In this document: piece by piece, positions 1-8,669 of the stretch
How the letters are laid out: each line of letters starts with the position of its first letter
How positions within the stretch are numbered: position 1 is the first letter of the stretch
Assembly: GCA_038206725.1 (NCBI GenBank)
Contig: JBBRAO010000005.1
Location: 45,482-109,481 of the forward strand
Origin: JBAXXL01 sp038206725
GTDB lineage: Bacteria > Bacteroidota > Ignavibacteria > Kapaibacteriales > UBA2268
Direction of reading: 5' to 3'
Length of the DNA stretch: 64,000 nucleotides
Program-made: the position numbers and the translations under genes
The notes under the pieces: generated by a model
What the model was told of the DNA's origin: nothing
The model's input: the letters and a program-made list of their open reading frames with translations, nothing else
Databases searched by the model: none

Positions 1-237
1 AAACAAACGCGCAACCAATGCCAGGCTGGCGAACCCACCTATACTGATAATTAACAGATATATAGCTCTTTCTAAAAATTTCTTTCTGTCTTGAAAAAGA
101 TTTCCGGCGGCATAATTAAATTCTTCAAATATACCAAGAATATAAGCCATAGTTCCTCCGGATGTTCCCGGAAGACTATTTGCTATTCCAATAGCAATCC
201 CTCTCAAAAGTGTAATAAAGTATTTAATATCTACAAT
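1..237 (-). CDS. DUF368 (undecaprenyl-phosphate translocase-like) membrane protein, 5' part only
   Basis: An open minus-strand frame runs off the left edge of the window. Near its start it has a glycine-rich hydrophobic segment with PGTSGGTMA, the signature of DUF368 proteins. Some members of that family have been linked to recycling of the C55 lipid carrier across the inner membrane. It follows the nupC stop by a few bases in the same frame, so it is probably the distal gene of the glmS-nupC transcript. There is no ATG near the nupC stop. Initiation could be at the ATT at 237 or the TTG at 207, so the start is unresolved. The C-terminal part lies outside the window. Confidence 0.75.
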   Translation of the reverse strand, partial: MVDIKYFITLLRGIAIGIANSLPGTSGGTMAYILGIFEEFNYAAGNLFQDRKKFLERAIYLLIISIGGFASLALVARLF

Positions 238-240
238 CCT

Positions 241-1491
241 TTATATAAATAATCCAGCAATCGCTGTAGTTAATAAATTCGCTAAAGCACCAATAATCAT
301 TGCTTTAAAAGCAAGTTTGGCAAAAAGAACTTTCCTGTTGGGTACTAAAGAACCAAATCCACCGATTTGGATGGCTATGGAACCGAAATTAGCAAAACCG
401 CACAAAGCAAAAGTGGCAAGTGCCGCAGGTCGAGCGCTTAGTTTCGCTGTTTCGATCATTTTAGCCAAATCAATGTACGCAACGAATTCATTAAAAGCAA
501 TTTTTGTACCAAATACGCTACTAAAAATTTGTGCGTCATTTCCTGTCAATCCAACTAAGTATCCAAAAGGTAAGAAAACATATCCTAGGAGCTGTTTTAT
601 ACTCGATGGGAAATAGTTAAACCCAATCGAAGCCAACAATTTAGAAGTAACTCCGAAACCGGCGTCTAACAATGCAATAATAGCAATGAACGCTATCACC
701 ATAGCAATAATATTCAATGCCAATTTCATTCCGTCCGAGGCTCCACCCGTAATAGCAATTAAAAAGTTCTCCGATTTTGGAACATAGACATCTTTGACAT
801 CGGAAATAGCTTTTATTTGTTCGGTTTCAGGAATGACTACTTTTGATAAAACTAATCCGCCAATTGCTGATAATACACTTGCAGTGATTAAAAATTGTGC
901 ATCAATTCCCATCATAACAAAACTTGCAAAAACCGAACCGGCAATTGTTGCATATCCGCATACCATTATAGAGTTTATTTCCGACCGAGTTGCATCAGGC
1001 AAATAATGCCTAATCAACAATGGTGCTTCAACTTGACCAAGAAAAATGTTTGCCGCCGCTGATAAAGATTCTGACCCGCTGGTCTTCATCGTTTTATGCA
1101 TTAACCAAGCAATGCCCCAGACAACTCTTTGTATTATCCCCCAATGATAAAATAGCGACACAAGAGCTGAGAAAAATATTACAGTAGAAGCTACTATTAT
1201 TGCAAACTGATACCCTAAAATCGGTACATTTTCAGCTACGCTTAATTTACCGAATGCAAATTCAGCTCCGTTACGAGCAAAACCCAAAAATTGTGTTACC
1301 CCATAAGCAAAAGACTTCATTAGACTGGATGTAAAAGGTACATAGAGCAACAAAGCCGCTAATACCAATTGCAAACCCAAGCCCCAAAGAACTACCCGAA
1401 AGGGAAACTTCCGTTTATTCTCTGAAATCAACCAACAAATCGCTACAATTACAAGTATGCCGGCAAAACACATTATTTTGGAGAGAATCAT
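241..1491 (-). CDS. nupC: Concentrative nucleoside transporter, NupC/CNT family
   Basis: This is a 416-residue, highly hydrophobic protein with about ten predicted membrane segments. CNT-family marks include GQVEAPLLI in the middle and GFANFGSIAIQIGG near the C-terminus, both in the nucleoside and cation binding core. The family imports nucleosides by H+ or Na+ symport across the inner membrane. Length matches the bacterial family (about 400-420). Its ATG overlaps the glmS stop by one base (TAATG), which indicates translational coupling. A nucleoside importer in a transcript with the amino-sugar gene glmS may reflect shared precursor supply, which is inference. Substrate preference cannot be read from the sequence. 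Confidence 0.93.
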   Translation of the reverse strand: MILSKIMCFAGILVIVAICWLISENKRKFPFRVVLWGLGLQLVLAALLLYVPFTSSLMKSFAYGVTQFLGFARNGAEFAFGKLSVAENVPILGYQFAIIVASTVIFFSALVSLFYHWGIIQRVVWGIAWLMHKTMKTSGSESLSAAANIFLGQVEAPLLIRHYLPDATRSEINSIMVCGYATIAGSVFASFVMMGIDAQFLITASVLSAIGGLVLSKVVIPETEQIKAISDVKDVYVPKSENFLIAITGGASDGMKLALNIIAMVIAFIAIIALLDAGFGVTSKLLASIGFNYFPSSIKQLLGYVFLPFGYLVGLTGNDAQIFSSVFGTKIAFNEFVAYIDLAKMIETAKLSARPAALATFALCGFANFGSIAIQIGGFGSLVPNRKVLFAKLAFKAMIIGALANLLTTAIAGLFI

Positions 1492-3323
1492 TATTCAACC
1501 GTAACGCTTTTGGCTAAATTCCTCGGTTTGTCAACGTCTTTTCCTAATTCTACCGCAATATAATAAGATAATAATTGCAAAGGAATTACAGCCAAGACAG
1601 CAGAAAGCATCGGTATAGTTTCCGGTATGTAAATAACGTGGTCGGCTATGCTCGCTATATTTTGATCGCCTTCGGTGGCGATTGCGATTACTTTGCCATT
1701 CCTTGATCTTACTTCTTGAATATTTGATACTATTTTATCATAAATTTCATCTTTTGGTGCAATGAATACAACCGGCATATCTTTATCAATCAGAGCTATC
1801 GGACCGTGCTTCATTTCAGCCGCAGGGTACCCCTCCGCGTGAATGTAAGAGATTTCCTTCAGCTTTAACGCACCTTCCAATGCCACAGGAAAATTATAAC
1901 CCCGTCCAAGGAAAATGAAGTTTTTAGCGTTACTATAAGTTTTCGCAATTTCTTTAATAGATTCGGATTGGTCTAATATGCTCTGAATCTTTTCGGGAAT
2001 TTTTTGAATTTCTTTTGCTATACGAATACCATCAGCCTCACTCATATTTCTCATTCTTCCCAAATAAAGGGCTAAAAGTGTAAGAACCATCAATTGTGAA
2101 GTAAATGCTTTTGTCGAAGCTACCCCGATTTCAGGACCTGCGTGAATATAAATCCCCGCTTCGGTTTCGCGTGCTATTGTAGAGCCAACAGCATTGACTA
2201 TACCCAAAACAAGTGCTCCCTTTTGTTGCGCTTCCTTTGCGGCGGCCAATGTATCGGCTGTTTCACCGGATTGTGAAATCACAAAGACAACATCATCTTT
2301 TGTGATTACAGCGTTCCGATATCTAAACTCAGAGGCATAATCAACTTCAACAGGAATCTGAGCTAATGTTTCGATTAAATATTCACCACTCAAAGCCGCG
2401 TGCCAACTTGTCCCGCAAGCAGTGATGATTATCCTTTTAGCATTCCTTAAGCGCTCCTGAACGTCGTTTAATCCGCCCAGCCTAACGTTACCGTATTCTA
2501 CGAGTAATCTTCCTCTAAAAGCATTATGGACGGTTTCAGGCTGTTCGTAGATTTCCTTCAACATAAAGTAATCATATCCGCCCTTTTGAATTTGAGCTAT
2601 ATCATACTCAATTTCTTCTATTGTAATTTCAGTCTTTTCATTATGAATGGTTTTGGTAATAAATCCGGTTTCGTCAATTACAACCATTTCATTATCGTGC
2701 AGATATACAACATTTTTCGTTGCTTGAATTATGGCGGACGCGTCTGATGCCACAATGTATTCGGAATCACCGATACCTAATACTAAGGGACTCCCCCGCC
2801 TCGCCGCTACAATCATATTTGGTTCATAGCTGGATAATACTAATAATCCGAATGTCCCTTCGACTTCATTTAAAGCCAAACGAACAGCATATTCTAAATC
2901 TTTTACTTTATCATAATGATAACTAATCAAAACAGCAAGAACTTCCGTATCGGTTTGCGTTTTGAAAAAATATCCCTTCTTCGCAAGGTTTTCTTTGAGG
3001 ATCTGATAATTCTCGATGATACCATTGTGCACAATTGATATATTTCCGGAGTTATCACTATGGGGATGAGCGTTCAAATCATTCGGTTCCCCGTGGGTTG
3101 CCCAACGTGTATGCGCAATACCAATATTTGAACTGAATTTTTTATTACTTATCAGACCTTGTAATTCGCTGATTTTACCTTTCTTTTTCCAAGTAACAAT
3201 TTCACCGGATTCAATCAAAGAAAATCCCGAGGAATCATAACCTCTGTATTCCATAGTCATTAGCCCTGTCATCAGTACATTTACAGCGTTTTTTTTACCA
3301 ATATAACCGACGATTCCGCACAT
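1491..3323 (-). CDS. glmS: Glutamine--fructose-6-phosphate aminotransferase (isomerizing)
   Basis: The 610-residue protein begins MCGIVGYIG, with Cys2 as the N-terminal nucleophile of the class II glutaminase domain (about 1-240). Two SIS sugar-isomerase domains follow (about 290-420 with CGTSWHA, and about 460-590). The family's C-terminal signature KPRNLAKSVTVE is intact. It makes glucosamine-6-phosphate from fructose-6-phosphate and glutamine, the entry step to peptidoglycan and LPS amino sugars, in the cytoplasm. It is the promoter-proximal gene of the minus-strand group glmS-nupC-DUF368. I see no glmS ribozyme in the short AT-rich leader (3324-3483). Length and motifs are those of a normal functional enzyme. 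Confidence 0.98.
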   Translation of the reverse strand: MCGIVGYIGKKNAVNVLMTGLMTMEYRGYDSSGFSLIESGEIVTWKKKGKISELQGLISNKKFSSNIGIAHTRWATHGEPNDLNAHPHSDNSGNISIVHNGIIENYQILKENLAKKGYFFKTQTDTEVLAVLISYHYDKVKDLEYAVRLALNEVEGTFGLLVLSSYEPNMIVAARRGSPLVLGIGDSEYIVASDASAIIQATKNVVYLHDNEMVVIDETGFITKTIHNEKTEITIEEIEYDIAQIQKGGYDYFMLKEIYEQPETVHNAFRGRLLVEYGNVRLGGLNDVQERLRNAKRIIITACGTSWHAALSGEYLIETLAQIPVEVDYASEFRYRNAVITKDDVVFVISQSGETADTLAAAKEAQQKGALVLGIVNAVGSTIARETEAGIYIHAGPEIGVASTKAFTSQLMVLTLLALYLGRMRNMSEADGIRIAKEIQKIPEKIQSILDQSESIKEIAKTYSNAKNFIFLGRGYNFPVALEGALKLKEISYIHAEGYPAAEMKHGPIALIDKDMPVVFIAPKDEIYDKIVSNIQEVRSRNGKVIAIATEGDQNIASIADHVIYIPETIPMLSAVLAVIPLQLLSYYIAVELGKDVDKPRNLAKSVTVE

Positions 3324-3483
3324 ATTAAACTCATATTCAAATAAAACAATTTCAAATTTAATTATTTTTTTTTATTTAAAAGAAAAAATCTTAATTTTCG
3401 GATAATTTAATGCCAAAAATAAATTAAACAGTACGAATACGAACGAAGTTGAAAAGTATTTTTTATATGAAAGTAAATGAATA

Positions 3484-4551
3484 ATGAATATCGCGATTAC
3501 AATACCTAATATTTTTGTTACCGGGGGAGCCGAAAGAGTTGTTTTCAATCTTGCTCGTTACCTTTCAAAAAAGCACAATATAACTATAGTAAGCTTTTTT
3601 AGTAACAATCACAAAGATTATACTAATGAATTTGAGACAATTCATTGTAATATTGTTGCGCCTGCTACTCCAATTTCAAGATTAAAAATCAGACAATACC
3701 CGCCGAAATCGCTTGTCAATTTATTGAATAGCTTCGACATAGTGGTAAGCAACAACATATTTCGCAATTACTTAAACCCTAATCACATTAAAACAAAATC
3801 AATAGATATTAATCATTTGAATTATGATGAAAGCGGTGGGCGTTCAACCCTAAAAAAAAGATTTAGCATCAAATTGCGAAACAATCAATTTAAGGTAATT
3901 GATAAATTAGTAGTTCTTACAAAGCAAGATGAAGATAAATTCCGCAAAGCGGGTTTAGAAAATGTAACAACTATTCCAAATGGTCTTAGTTTTCTACCTG
4001 AACAAACTGCCGAACTGAAAAACAAGCAAGTTATCGCAATTGGAAGATTACATTTTGATAAAGGTCACGACAAATTAATTCAAGCTTGGCAAAATGTTAA
4101 CCAGATTTACCCCGACTGGAAATTAAAAATATATGGTGATGGTCCTTCCCGAGGTAATCTTGAAAATCAAATTTCCCGGTTGTCATTATCCAATTCAGTT
4201 TTCCTGCAGGGTATTGTTGATGATATAATGGATAAAATACTGGAATCAAGTATCTTTGTTATGAGCTCTCATTACGAAGGATTTGGAATGACCATATTGG
4301 AATCTATGGCTTGCGGTTTACCGGTCATATCATTCGATTGCCCAACCGGTCCGAGAGAAATTCTGGATTCAGGAACATACGGCTTTTTGGCGGAAAATCA
4401 AAATATCGAAGATTTAGCCGAGAAATTGAAATTATTGATTGGAAATTACGATTTAAGAAAAGAATATGGTGATAAATCAAGAACTCGGGCATTAGATTAC
4501 AGCTGGGAAAAAATAGGTCCCATTTGGGACAATTTGATAAATTCAATTTAG
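3484..4551 (+). CDS. Glycosyltransferase family 4-type protein
   Basis: This 355-residue protein has a GT-B fold layout. The N-terminal domain opens with a glycine loop followed by GGAERVVFNLA (residues about 15-25). The C-terminal nucleotide-sugar domain carries AIGRLHFDKGHDKLI and the EGFGMTILESMACGLPVI segment, which contains the E-x7-E motif of GT4 enzymes, followed by PTGPREIL. Such enzymes transfer a sugar from an activated donor, often in surface polysaccharide or LPS synthesis at the inner membrane. The gene stands alone and diverges from glmS. It ends in TAG, showing that TAG is used as a normal stop here. Donor and acceptor are unknown. Confidence 0.88.
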   Translation: MNIAITIPNIFVTGGAERVVFNLARYLSKKHNITIVSFFSNNHKDYTNEFETIHCNIVAPATPISRLKIRQYPPKSLVNLLNSFDIVVSNNIFRNYLNPNHIKTKSIDINHLNYDESGGRSTLKKRFSIKLRNNQFKVIDKLVVLTKQDEDKFRKAGLENVTTIPNGLSFLPEQTAELKNKQVIAIGRLHFDKGHDKLIQAWQNVNQIYPDWKLKIYGDGPSRGNLENQISRLSLSNSVFLQGIVDDIMDKILESSIFVMSSHYEGFGMTILESMACGLPVISFDCPTGPREILDSGTYGFLAENQNIEDLAEKLKLLIGNYDLRKEYGDKSRTRALDYSWEKIGPIWDNLINSI

Positions 4552-4574
4552 AAATAAATTTTAGAGGTGTGAAA

Positions 4575-4670
4575 ATGAGATATGTTATAATAATTATTTG
4601 TTCGTTGTTTGCTATTCAAGCTATGGCAAAGGATTCTGTTCGAGGAATGACTGAAAACGCACTTTCATAA
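4575..4670 (+). CDS. Tiny ORF with signal-peptide-like N-terminus (31 aa), possibly a gene remnant
   Basis: An ATG with a plausible ribosome site (agaggtg, 6-10 bases upstream) opens a 31-codon frame encoding a hydrophobic leader with an AMA-type cleavage site and only a dozen further residues. It lies 23 bases after the glycosyltransferase gene. It may be a micropeptide or the 5' stub of a deleted secreted-protein gene. The opposite strand over the same DNA also encodes a signal-peptide ORF (4745-4819), whose readthrough frame covers this region, so at most one is likely to be real. No family was recognised. Confidence 0.3.
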   Translation: MRYVIIIICSLFAIQAMAKDSVRGMTENALS

Positions 4671-4744
4671 GCGAGGGCTTTCCAAAATATGTGCTTATTG
4701 ACTTTGCTTGAGTCGCTTGTTGTGGTTACAGTTGTGGTAGTGTC

Positions 4745-4819
4745 CTACGCTGAGGCTATCGCTGGGCTTAGGATAATGAGTGTAATCAACACAATTAGGA
4801 TAAAATTACGAAATTTCAT
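4745..4819 (-). pseudogene. Signal-peptide ORF stopped by TAG at its cleavage site (remnant)
   Basis: On the minus strand an ATG with a ggag ribosome site about ten bases upstream encodes a textbook signal peptide (24 residues, ending SPAIASA) and then a TAG. Beyond the TAG the frame stays open to 4616 and would add about 42 residues, rich in threonine and serine at first. The pattern suggests a small secreted protein of about 67 residues interrupted by one nonsense change. A chance ORF cannot be excluded, because the region is short and no homologue is recognised. Confidence 0.3.
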
Positions 4820-5323
4820 AAACAGACTCCATTTTCAATAAAATTTGCGCAAAATCAGGCTAACTCGTTTATCCAAGAACTCTCAATAAACGATAAGCAA
4901 AATTAATGAAAAAAATGAGATATAGCAAATTGTCCCTCAAAAATCGTAATTTTGTACTTGTAATAAATTAATTTTTGAGAATTTTATGTTGTATCCCAAA
5001 CATAGTTAGTTTAAATATCGCCCTTAAATCAGCTTCGGATTTGAAATCCGCAGCCGATGCCCATTTTCTCAAACACACCAAACACATTTTTTCAAACGCT
5101 AAATCCCAAAATATGCGAAAACGGATGGCTCTATATTCAGAGCCGATTCGGAATTGATAAATATAATATTGATATACAAATACGTCTATAATATATTATA
5201 TGCTATTATTTGGAATTAATATCAATCAGGGATGATAGACCCACCGACATAACAATAACTTGGTGGAACAAACATCCTTGTTTGTTAAAATGAAATAAAA
5301 ATTAATAAATTTTAGGTAGAATT
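4820..5323. other. Gene-poor leader region upstream of lysC
   Basis: About 500 bases without a convincing gene. A TAATTTTG element at 4947-4954 resembles the TAnnTTTG -7 box of Bacteroidota promoters, but no well-spaced upstream box is seen. A 60-codon open frame at 4975-5157 has no recognisable protein features. I looked for lysine-riboswitch landmarks ahead of lysC and found none. Confidence 0.4.
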
Positions 5324-6661
5324 ATGAAAATTTTTAAATTTGGAGGTACTTCGCTTGGAAGTGCCGAGCGAATTAGGCAAGTCGCCGAAATTGTCAGTAA
5401 TATCGAAGGTGACCGGTTAGTCGTTCTTTCAGCAATGAGCGGCACAACAAACACCCTTGTCAAAATCGGCAATGAGCTCCGCGGCAATCGCGCAAACTCA
5501 GCCGAAACCTTAATTGGCGAATTAGAAGGCACATATAGAGCAGTAATTGAAGACTTATACGCGAATTCGGAAATAAAAGTCACTGTCAATGAGATAATCA
5601 GCGAAATATTCGGGTATATTCGCGGTTTTTTGATTAATTCGTTCCATATATTCGCCGAACGGAACTTATTGGCTCAAGGCGAGCTGATTAGTTCGGCTAT
5701 ATTCTATTACTATTTGCTGGAAAAAGGTGTTGAAGCCGATTTGATTTCAGCGTTGGAATTTATGCGGATTGACAAAAATGGTGAACCGGATGAGTTTTAT
5801 ATAAAAGAAAAGCTGGAAATGCTTTTAAAGACACCGAATAAAAAGTGTTTGACCGTCACCCAAGGTTTTATTTGCAAAAATGCTTACGGCGAAATAGATA
5901 ATTTGAAACGAGGGGGCAGTGATTACACCGCTACTTTAATTGGTGCGGCGTTGAAAGCGGAAGAAGTTCAGATATGGACAGATATAGACGGATTTCATAA
6001 TAATGATCCGCGTGTTGTTGAAAATACGAAGCCTATTTCTACTATGAGTTTTGATGTCGCGGCTGAACTATCCTATTTCGGTGCGAAGATTTTGCATCCA
6101 TCGAGTGTTCTTCCCGCAAAGAAGAATAATATCCCCGTTCGATTGAAAAATACAATGGAGCCCACTGCCAAGGGAACGTTGATAATTCTGGAAGATAGAA
6201 TCTTCGGTATTCAGGCGGTTGCGGCAAAGAGCAATATAACAGCTATCAAAATCAAATCTGATAGAATGCTGATGGCTTACGGTTTTTTGCGCCACGTGTT
6301 CGAGATTTTTGAACGCTTTAAAACTTCAATTGATATGATTACAACGTCGGAAGTAGCAGTGTCGGTAACTATCGACGATGATACGTATTTGGGCGATATC
6401 ACCGATGAACTAAGGCAGTATGGAAACGTGGAAGTTGAACACGAACAAACGATTATCTGCATCGCTGGTAATTATACGGACGATTCATCCGGAATTGCGG
6501 CAGAGGTACTTCACGCAATGAAAGAAATCCCGATTAGAATGATATCCTATGGTGGTAGTTTCCATAATATTTCAGTATTAATAAATACCAATCACAAAAC
6601 TGCAGCTTTGAAAGCTTTGAGCACTATGCTTTTTGTTTCAGGAGCGCAAGATGCTGAATAA
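5324..6661 (+). CDS. lysC: Aspartate kinase (lysC-type, with C-terminal ACT domains)
   Basis: The protein has 445 residues and begins with the amino-acid-kinase signature KFGGTSLGS (residues 4-12). Further kinase marks are KRGGSDYTATLIGAAL and WTDIDGFHNNDPR in the middle. The last 150 residues carry paired ACT regulatory domains, with TTSEVAVSV typical of the allosteric part. It phosphorylates L-aspartate, the first step to lysine/diaminopimelate, threonine and methionine. Its stop codon overlaps the start of lysA by 11 bases, so the two are translationally coupled and the product probably serves the DAP/lysine branch. That pairing makes a lysine-inhibited isozyme likely (inference). Length is normal for a monofunctional enzyme. 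Confidence 0.95.
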   Translation: MKIFKFGGTSLGSAERIRQVAEIVSNIEGDRLVVLSAMSGTTNTLVKIGNELRGNRANSAETLIGELEGTYRAVIEDLYANSEIKVTVNEIISEIFGYIRGFLINSFHIFAERNLLAQGELISSAIFYYYLLEKGVEADLISALEFMRIDKNGEPDEFYIKEKLEMLLKTPNKKCLTVTQGFICKNAYGEIDNLKRGGSDYTATLIGAALKAEEVQIWTDIDGFHNNDPRVVENTKPISTMSFDVAAELSYFGAKILHPSSVLPAKKNNIPVRLKNTMEPTAKGTLIILEDRIFGIQAVAAKSNITAIKIKSDRMLMAYGFLRHVFEIFERFKTSIDMITTSEVAVSVTIDDDTYLGDITDELRQYGNVEVEHEQTIICIAGNYTDDSSGIAAEVLHAMKEIPIRMISYGGSFHNISVLINTNHKTAALKALSTMLFVSGAQDAE

Positions 6662-7814
6662 TAAAATCATAAAGAAATTCCAACAATTGCGTACACCATT
6701 TTATTTTTACGATATGGAGCTTTTGGACAGAACTTTGGAAGTGCTGACAGCAGAATCAAAAAAGCACGGTTACGAGGTTCATTACGCGTTGAAAGCTAAT
6801 TCCAACAGCAAATTAGTACGCCAAATGGCAGGACACGGCTTGGGTGCAGATTGTGTGAGCGGTAATGAAATTCTACGCGCGTTGGAATGCGGTATCGTGC
6901 CGAAAAAAATTGTTTTCGCCGGAGTTGGAAAGAGCGATTGGGAAATCGAAATCGCGTTGGAAAATGATATTTTCTGCTTTAATTGCGAATCAATCGCGGA
7001 AATAGAAAACATCAATTCCATCGCTGGAAGTATGAACAAAACCGCGCGGATTGCCCTTCGGATTAATCCCAACGTTTCGGCTTATACTCATAAATACATC
7101 ACCACAGGTTTGGATGAAAACAAATTCGGGATAAGTATTAATCAAATGAAAAATATACTCGTTGATTTGAGAAATTATTCAAATATGGAGTTGATAGGAC
7201 TGCATTTTCATATAGGTTCGCAGATTACGAATATGGAGGCGTTCAAGGGTTTGTGTATCCGTATTAATGAATTACTGCCGGTTTTGGAGCAGTACAATTA
7301 TAACTTGGAGCATATAAACGTTGGCGGCGGGTTGGGAATAGATTACGATAATCCAGATTTCAATAGTATTCCTGATTTTTGGTCATATTTTTCGGTATTT
7401 GAGAAATTTTTGGAATTGCGTCCGAACCAAAAACTACATTTTGAATTGGGGCGTGCTATAATAGCCCAATGCGGATATTTGATTTCGAAGGTACTCTATA
7501 TTAAAAATGGAATTAAAACTAATTTTGCGATTTTGGATGCCGGTATGACAGAGCTTATCCGTCCGGCACTTTACCAAGTTCGTCATAAAATGGAAAACCT
7601 GACTTCGACAGGTACAGTAAGCGAATATGACGTTGTCGGGCCAATTTGCGAATCGAGTGACATTTTTGGCAAAGCTGTTGAACTGTCCGAAACAAAGCGT
7701 GGCGACCTGATAGCTATTCGTTCCGCAGGGGCATATAGTGAGTCTATGGCGTTTAATTACAATATGAGACCAATAGTGGAGGCGTATTATTCGGATGAGT
7801 TTGTTGGGGAGTAA
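6651..7814 (+). CDS. lysA: Diaminopimelate decarboxylase
   Basis: I chose the ATG at 6651, which has an aggag ribosome site ending 8 bases upstream inside lysC, over the in-frame TTG at 6633. The 387-residue protein has the alanine-racemase-like PLP barrel: HYALKAN with Lys48 as the PLP-binding lysine, HIGSQI, a GGGLGIDY loop, and PICESSD containing the cysteine of the second active-site segment. It decarboxylates meso-diaminopimelate to L-lysine in the cytoplasm. Coupling to lysC gives a two-gene lysine unit. Bacterial LysA proteins are often about 400-420 residues, so this one is slightly short, but all key motifs are present. A related carboxynorspermidine decarboxylase is less likely given the lysC neighbour. 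Confidence 0.93.
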   Translation: MLNNKIIKKFQQLRTPFYFYDMELLDRTLEVLTAESKKHGYEVHYALKANSNSKLVRQMAGHGLGADCVSGNEILRALECGIVPKKIVFAGVGKSDWEIEIALENDIFCFNCESIAEIENINSIAGSMNKTARIALRINPNVSAYTHKYITTGLDENKFGISINQMKNILVDLRNYSNMELIGLHFHIGSQITNMEAFKGLCIRINELLPVLEQYNYNLEHINVGGGLGIDYDNPDFNSIPDFWSYFSVFEKFLELRPNQKLHFELGRAIIAQCGYLISKVLYIKNGIKTNFAILDAGMTELIRPALYQVRHKMENLTSTGTVSEYDVVGPICESSDIFGKAVELSETKRGDLIAIRSAGAYSESMAFNYNMRPIVEAYYSDEFVGE

Positions 7815-7822
7815 TAAGTTAC

Positions 7823-7867
7823 AACCTTCCGAAGGTTTGAAACCTTCGGAAGGTTTAAGTCTTTTTA
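7823..7867. repeat. Palindromic repeat A, copy 1 (aaccttccgaaggtt type)
   Basis: Two 15-bp arms, aaccttccgaaggtt and aaccttcggaaggtt, are reverse complements and each is itself nearly palindromic. A conserved tail, taagtctttttat, follows. The same unit occurs at 11602-11646 and 16064-16109, each time just after a gene, so it could act as a bidirectional 3' structure or terminator. Confidence 0.75.
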
Positions 7868-8385
7868 TCGTATCATTTTATGGCGATACTCCAAGTATGC
7901 GTAGAATCCACTTTCAGTTACCACGGCTTTTAAGTCGTGGATAATGGCGCTTAAAAAACCCAATAACCAATAGAATCATTCCCTAAAATTTAGTTTACAT
8001 AATGTATAGGCAAAGTACAAAAACTGCTCAAAAATGGATTTATTAGCACATAAAAAAGAATTATGACAAATAATTAATTGTTTGCCAAGCATTAATAATA
8101 TCAATGACTAAATGAATTCATAAAAGTTATTTTCAATTATTTTCAATTATTTTTCAACCTTAGAGAAATAAATGGACTTCTCAGTTGTCGATATATTATT
8201 GAATGTACAAATTTTAAAAAAGTGAAATGAAATGTTCTAAAAAAATATTAAGAATTTATTTTTGCAACAGAAAGAAACAACTGCCACAAGGTGAGAAATG
8301 TGTAAAAAAATTATTGCAAATATCGGATATTGTTGAAAACTATATTTTGTTTTTCTACAATAAATTAACTAAAGGGCGTCCTTTT

Positions 8386-8473
8386 GCATCCTGCATCCTG
8401 CATCCTGCATCCTGCATCCTGCATCCTGCATCCTGCATCCTGCATCTTGCATCCTGCATCTTGCATCCTGCAT
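8386..8473 (+). repeat. Heptanucleotide tandem array (gcatcct)n, 12.6 units
   Basis: Twelve full 7-bp units plus four bases: eight gcatcct, then gcatctt, gcatcct, gcatctt, gcatcct. The matching array in the second long repeat (12163-12183) has only three units. Because 7 is not a multiple of 3, every unit gained or lost shifts any reading frame passing through it. The array keeps all forward frames open for a stretch, which creates spurious long ORFs with a repeating SCILHPA peptide. Confidence 0.95.
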
Positions 8474-8669
8474 AGCTTTACTGTGCGGTTGCGGTTATCA
8501 TTGCAACTGGTGCCTAACTACCACAATCTTCTTCAGACATTTGTGCTATGTTTTTATTCCGCCCTAATGAAGAAGAATCTTAGGAAAACTACAAAATACC
8601 GCACAACAATATTTTTAATATTTGCAATACAAAAATAAATGATAATTAATCAATTTAGAGAGAAAAATT

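Larger units (their letters stand above)
7821..8568 (+). repeat. Long direct repeat B, copy 1 (about 0.75 kb)
   Basis: This stretch matches 11600-12282 almost base for base in its first 350 bases and more loosely afterwards. It contains palindrome A, a hairpin at 7921-7940 (ccacggctttt/aagtcgtgg), a short conserved open frame (8227 onward), the 7-bp tandem array, and a tail with the shared words ggtgcctaac and acatttgtgcta. Both copies lie upstream of a secreted-protein gene. The length difference between copies is mostly the tandem array. No transposase is encoded, so it may be a non-autonomous element or a segmental duplication. Confidence 0.85.

Noticed and set aside
3324..3483. glmS ribozyme
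   Set aside because: The leader is short and AT-rich with no ribozyme core.
4616..4744. Selenocysteine or stop-codon readthrough of the small minus-strand ORF
   Set aside because: The stop is TAG, not TGA, and there is no conserved downstream structure or homologue to support readthrough.
4975..5157. 60-codon open frame upstream of lysC
   Set aside because: No signal peptide, domain or clear ribosome site; composition looks like chance in AT-rich DNA.
4820..5323. Lysine riboswitch in the lysC leader
   Set aside because: None of the lysine-aptamer core words or a five-helix arrangement could be found by eye.
8386..8473. CRISPR array
   Set aside because: Units are 7 bp with no spacers; it is a simple tandem repeat, and no cas genes are present.
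8384..8638. 84-codon ORF through the heptamer array
   Set aside because: Its length is produced by the tandem repeat being open in every frame; the rest has no protein-like features and is not kept in the second copy.
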